The notes beneath the pieces were generated by a model, which did no database searches, had not been told where the DNA came from, and saw only the letters and a list, made by a program, of their open reading frames with translations. DNA of 64,000 bases, from assembly GCA_015847255.1 (NCBI GenBank), contig JADLZK010010191.1, forward strand, positions 372,001-436,000. Reading direction: 5' to 3'. A program made the translations under genes and the position numbers. Of this stretch, positions 60,128-64,000 are shown one piece after another (position 1 is the first letter of the stretch; every line of letters starts with the position of its first letter). The stretch is from Hyparrhenia diplandra (lineage: Eukaryota > Streptophyta > Magnoliopsida > Poales > Poaceae).

Positions 60128-63100
60128 ATGTCGAGTTCTTCGAGTTCTTCTGGCTCTTCGAGCTCGTCTTCGGGGTCTGGATCCGGATCGAGATCCCGTT
60201 CGGGGAGTGCTAACAAATCGACGAAATCTAACGCGAACAGCTCAAGTTTGGAGATTGATTTTGGGGCTATTCCTATTCGTACGGCTCCTCCCGCTTCTGG
60301 TGGCTCAATTTCTGTAAACACCGAACTCCTGTTTCCTGAGAAAAGTGCTGAAGCTGAGCCCGAAGTCGATCAGCCTTCGAACTCTCCTGATGTTGAAATA
60401 CCCGAAGAGGCTGGTGAGACTGCTGAGTCAGCAGATGTTCAGAATCAGAGCGAGGATTCAGTCATCCTGCCGAACTACGAGATTGGGAGATCACTGGTGA
60501 CTGAAGAGTTGCTGAACCGTTATCGGGATGAAGGGCTGTTGAGTCCTTATTCGCGTGAACTTTGTCGCCCCCAGGTCCCGAGATGACTCCATGCCCGGAG
60601 CCTTATGAGGCTGTTGTTTTTCGTGACTTTTTTTGTAGCGGGACTTCGTTTTCCTGTCAGCGAGTTCCTGAGCGAGGTACTGGAGCGTTTCAATCTCCAA
60701 CTCCATCATCTCACGCCCAACGGAATTTCGCAGCTTCATATTTTTGCTATGGCTGTGAAGTTGATGGGTGCAGTACCGAACGCCAATACCTTCGTCCGAA
60801 ATTACGAGAGTCTCATTTATGAGAGCATTAGCGATGAGGACAAGGAAAATGGTGTTCCGGCTTTTCGGAATGAGTTTGGCTCATACGATTTTATCCCGTG
60901 TCGATCGAAAACGGGGTGCCATTAAGATTGCTCGAGTTTATCGTAACAAATGGGAAGACTGGACGAAGTACTGGTTCTATATTCGGGTCTGTGAAGAGGA
61001 GGAACTTGCTGATGCTCTTGCGAATTCGCTTCCGAAAGCCAATGTCTTGGTATCTGAGATGGTGCCCATGGACGGATTTCGGCTTGCGGCTCTGAAGAAT
61101 TTTACTCAGGCAGAGACAGAGTGCGAAGCTGCATTTTTGCCACTTCGAAGAGGCAGATAAGCCGAGATCTCGTTGAGGAAGGCTTGGCTCTCAATTTTTG
61201 GCCCCTGCATCATGATTCTGCTATAACTTCAGTGCGAAAAGTGAATGACTATACTTTTCCCAATGTTTGGGTTGCTCTCCCAGAAGTATTCGGGAGCGAC
61301 GAAGAATATGTTTGGGAAATTGAACGCTTAAGTTCCAATATGCTCGACATATATACGGACAAGGAACATTCCGCGATGCTGCAGTGTCTTGGTGATCAGC
61401 CTCGGTTGAACTGGGTGTTTGATCTCATGGGGATTAGCTATCCAGATCGCGAAGATCCAGCAGCTGTTCGCCAGCGGAGGAAAGAGGAGATGCTGGCTGG
61501 ACGAAGTCGTGCTGCTGGTAGGGTTCGGGGCCGCGGCCGAAGTCGCGGCGGTGCGCGGGGAAGGGTTGCTGCCTTGGTCCGAAGCACTGCTGCTTTGGAG
61601 TCTAGGAAGAGGCGGATCATTTCGGATCAAGAGGGGCCCTTCGAAGTAGATGATATTCAGGTAGGTCGCAAATTGGCGAAGCCCCTCGGCCGAAATCCTT
61701 TGTCTCGAGAGCGTTTTTACTATGACGTTTCTTTTGATGATCGGGTATATGATTTTCGATCTTCTTTCCTTGGTTTTGGTCGTTGTTTCTATGTGTACTG
61801 ACCTGCTCAATTGTTGTTTTCGCAGGAGATCAGTCCTTTGGACACTATGTCGAAGAAGGTGCAGAAAGCTCGCGCCGCTGCCGCTATAGCTACTTCGGCC
61901 TCTATCTTTGATAGAGTGGTTCCGAAGAATGCTCGACCTGTCGATCCTTTCGACAATAGCAGCCCCTGCTCGAAGCGGCACTGCGCTATCACCCAGCCGC
62001 TTCGGGCGAAAAGGAGGCTGGGGCTCGTGAAGAGACGGCGGTTTTGAAGACCGCGAGAACAGTTGGTAAGTCTAGGTCTATTAGGAATCTTACTGCATGA
62101 CCTCTACAATGGCCAAGTCCGTATTATTCGGTCATGGTACTCTTTTCGCTGGAGTCTCGGTCCGAAGAATATGGTGAGATGCATGTATATTCGGGCCAGA
62201 GTTCGGAGGGCGAAATGAGTCCATGCCGCGAGAATGCTTATCGAATTGCTCGTGCTTTAGGGGCTGATTCCTCCCTCGGGGCGCGTCATCGGCGGCGTCA
62301 ATTATCGAAAAACCGGGATGATTCCCCCGAAGGAGGGACTGGATTTCTCTGATGCTTGCGGGGCCTCGTTCGTGGCCTCGCAGGTCGAGCGAGATCTGGT
62401 TAAGCTCCCGAATGCAGAGCTGGCAGATGCTCTCCAAGCGCACGGCTTAAGCGTAAGTTTCTCCGAATTCGGGAATTCGCTTGTTTCTTTCTTCGACTTC
62501 TTTGATCTTCGTGAACTCGTTACTTGACTACTTGTTTTTGTTTCAGGCCATGATCCTTTCTCGGGCGCTGAAGAAACAAGGCGCCGCCTATCAGGCGGAT
62601 GCTGAAAAGCGGGTTGAGGATTTGAATTCCCAACTCGAGGAGTCGAGGAAGGAGGCTAATGCTTTGCGTGAGGAGCTGAAAAAGGAGAAAGAGCTTCGGG
62701 GAGCAGGCCGAACAGAAAGTGAAGACTTTTAGGGAAGATCGAACTGCAGTCCGGGCCGAAGTGAAGCGTGCCGTCGCGGCCTTTGTTCGCGTTATCGAGA
62801 GCGTCGGAGAAGAAGACGATCTCGCAGCCAATACTCCGCTCAAGGAGAGCGACATGGCTCGCGAATGGCTTGGAGGGTCTCTATGACACTGTTCAGACGG
62901 GGACGCGAATACGCTTGTCTAGAGACTCTCCGCGCCTTCGTGTCTTCGATGAAGGACGTGCCATGTGATCATCTCGACCGAAAGTGGAGCCGAAGGATAA
63001 CCGGGCGTATTGGCCTCTGGACAACTTCGGTCGACGATATCGCTGGCCATTTCTTTGACAGATTCTGGATGCAAAGTGGCGTGACCTCGCTCTACTCCGT

Positions 63101-63417
63101 GCCGCGTTGACTCGTGCCAAGGTATATTCGAACTTATATTCGCTTGTTATGCTACGATATCTCTGTGCCTTGATATTGTTTTGCTGTTATTTTTTCTTTA
63201 TTCTCGCGCCAGGGCGACGCGGCGATGTCACGCGGATTACCGACAAGGTGTCCGCGTGGATCAATGCACGAAAACGCGGTTGAAGGAGCGAGTGTGCCTC
63301 AGCAAGGTACTTCTCCAGGAGGTGGCTCTTCGCCCAGCGCATTCAGAGTCCTTCGGCGGCGGCGGCGAATTCTCCCGACGGCACCAATGTCAACCCTTCG
63401 GCCAAAGTGAGAAATGA
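60128..63417 (+). pseudogene. Antisense gene of element C, Transposase_28-like
   Basis: From ATG 60128 a Ser/Gly-rich leader (MSSSSSSSGSSSSSSGS) and an acidic stretch precede the domain called 'putative gypsy type transposon' (Transposase_28), with FRDFFVAGLRFPVSEF, LERFNLQLHHLTPNGI, AIKIARVYRNKWEDW and ARPRDLVEEGL-like blocks. An Arg/Gly-rich region (GRVRGRGRSRGG, about 61510-61560) and a coiled coil (EKRVEDLNSQLEESRKEANALREEL, about 62601-62690) follow. Likely introns: 61661-61825, one after 62065, 62453-62546 (GTAAGT...TTTCAG) and 63121-63211. Frameshifts occur in C, T and G runs near 60575, 60627, 60905 and 61140, so it is not intact. Its role is unknown. Confidence 0.7.
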
Positions 63418-64000
63418 ATGAGAGCTGTAATAGGATAGGTTGTAAACACTTGGTTTGTGGTGGTGTTTTGAAACATGTTTTGTATTAAACTTGGTTGTGC
63501 AGGTTCCTGGAGAGGGGCCTGCACTTTTAATTGATGCGCCTTTTCTTAAGGCAGAGATTGGCAGCTTCGGGGTTAGTGGGTCCTCGTGGAGGAACTTTAA
63601 GCGTTGAAATCCCGAGAAGAGACTCTCGGAGTTCATAAGTCTTCGCTTTGAAAGACTTCGCGTACATACAATGAGGCGGAATCATTTTGGGGATCTTTTT
63701 CGCCGCCTGAGCGGCAATCTTCACGTTGCAATTTCGTTTTTTAGAACCTAAGGCCGAACCCGAGGATGTTCTGCTTAGTTCGGAGGTTCCTCGATACCGT
63801 TATAGTAGTGGGCGGCCTACGATTTGAAGATGTTTCGTTTTTCGAATATTTGTTGTTTGTATTCGGCGAATAATAAATAAAAAAGGAATCCCTCCCCCTT
63901 TTTCGGAAGAAGAAATATCTTTATACTATTCTTTCCATGTTCATGATATTACACTTTGGTTTATTGTAATGTTGTGATTTTACTTTAGAAGATGAAAGCA
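63418..64000. other. Element C internal sequence after the antisense gene
   Basis: 3' untranslated-type and non-coding sequence, with no clear gene on either strand before the window ends. AATAAT/AATAAA words near 63870-63880 could serve as polyadenylation signals for the antisense gene. Confidence 0.4.

Larger units (their letters stand above)
58957..64000 (-). mobile_element. LTR retrotransposon C, Tat-like, 3' part, partial
   Basis: The 3' LTR (minus) at its left end is followed to the right by a long gene on the opposite (plus) strand with Transposase_28 character. Extra antisense ORFs next to the 3' LTR are known in plant Ty3/gypsy elements of the Tat lineage (for example Grande). gag and pol, if any, lie outside the window. 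It inserted in the 5' LTR of element A. Confidence 0.6.

Noticed and set aside
60097..60321. Acidic minus-strand protein (Glu/Asp repeats)
   Set aside because: It is the shadow of the Ser-rich N-terminus of the plus-strand gene.
1..64000. CRISPR array, operons or bacterial transfer
   Set aside because: No regularly spaced short repeats of that kind, no ribosome-binding sites or gene packing; introns, LTRs and Helitron ends show plant nuclear DNA.

Overview
This is nuclear DNA of a flowering plant, almost certainly a grass and most likely rice or a close Oryza relative. The evidence is GC-rich gene fragments in an AT-rich background, a grass-type coiled-coil NLR, a grass-type HeLo/MCAfunc-like kinase, a tRNA-derived SINE, and Ty3/gypsy, CACTA and Helitron sequences of grass type. 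There is no prokaryotic or organellar signature. Nearly every coding region is broken by stops or frameshifts, so the window reads as a repeat-rich intergenic and resistance-cluster region rather than a gene-dense one.

Layout. 1-4564 holds a possible terminal exon, a diverged local duplication and a fragment of a GT90 (rumi/CAP10-type) O-glycosyltransferase. 4565-21580 is a 17-kb Helitron with a recognisable 5' TC end, a 3' hairpin plus CTAG end, a decayed Rep/helicase gene on its left half, and three Ulp1-type (C48) cysteine-protease-like genes on its right half. 21600-28544 is a run of small insertions: a 5'-truncated retroposon, a 2.25-kb GC-rich retroposon with a 10-bp target duplication, a SINE and a PIF/Harbinger-like TIR element.

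28545-42590 is the only region with host-type protein genes. A 2.5-kb solo LTR with perfect 5-bp target duplications ends 19 bp before the apparent ATG of a CC-NB-ARC-LRR gene (31083-34676, +). A small possibly secreted reading frame follows. Then comes, on the minus strand and tail-to-tail with the NLR, a kinase gene (36794-42357) with an MCAfunc/MLKL-NTD-like helical N-terminus, a proline-rich linker and a kinase domain whose catalytic HRD reads HMN. A retroposon with a 14-bp target duplication sits in its last intron.

42900-64000 is a nested transposon stack: CACTA-like subterminal repeats, a tandem array with a ~510-bp unit, then a minus-strand LTR element (A) that is split by a plus-strand gag-protease LTR element (B). 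A's right-hand LTR is interrupted by a third LTR element (C, minus strand). C carries a long intron-containing antisense gene of the Transposase_28 ('putative gypsy type transposon') kind and runs out of the window.

The most unusual points are the Helitron with its Ulp1-like protease array, the HeLo-plus-pseudokinase gene beside the NLR, and the non-canonical ends of the nested LTR elements A and B.
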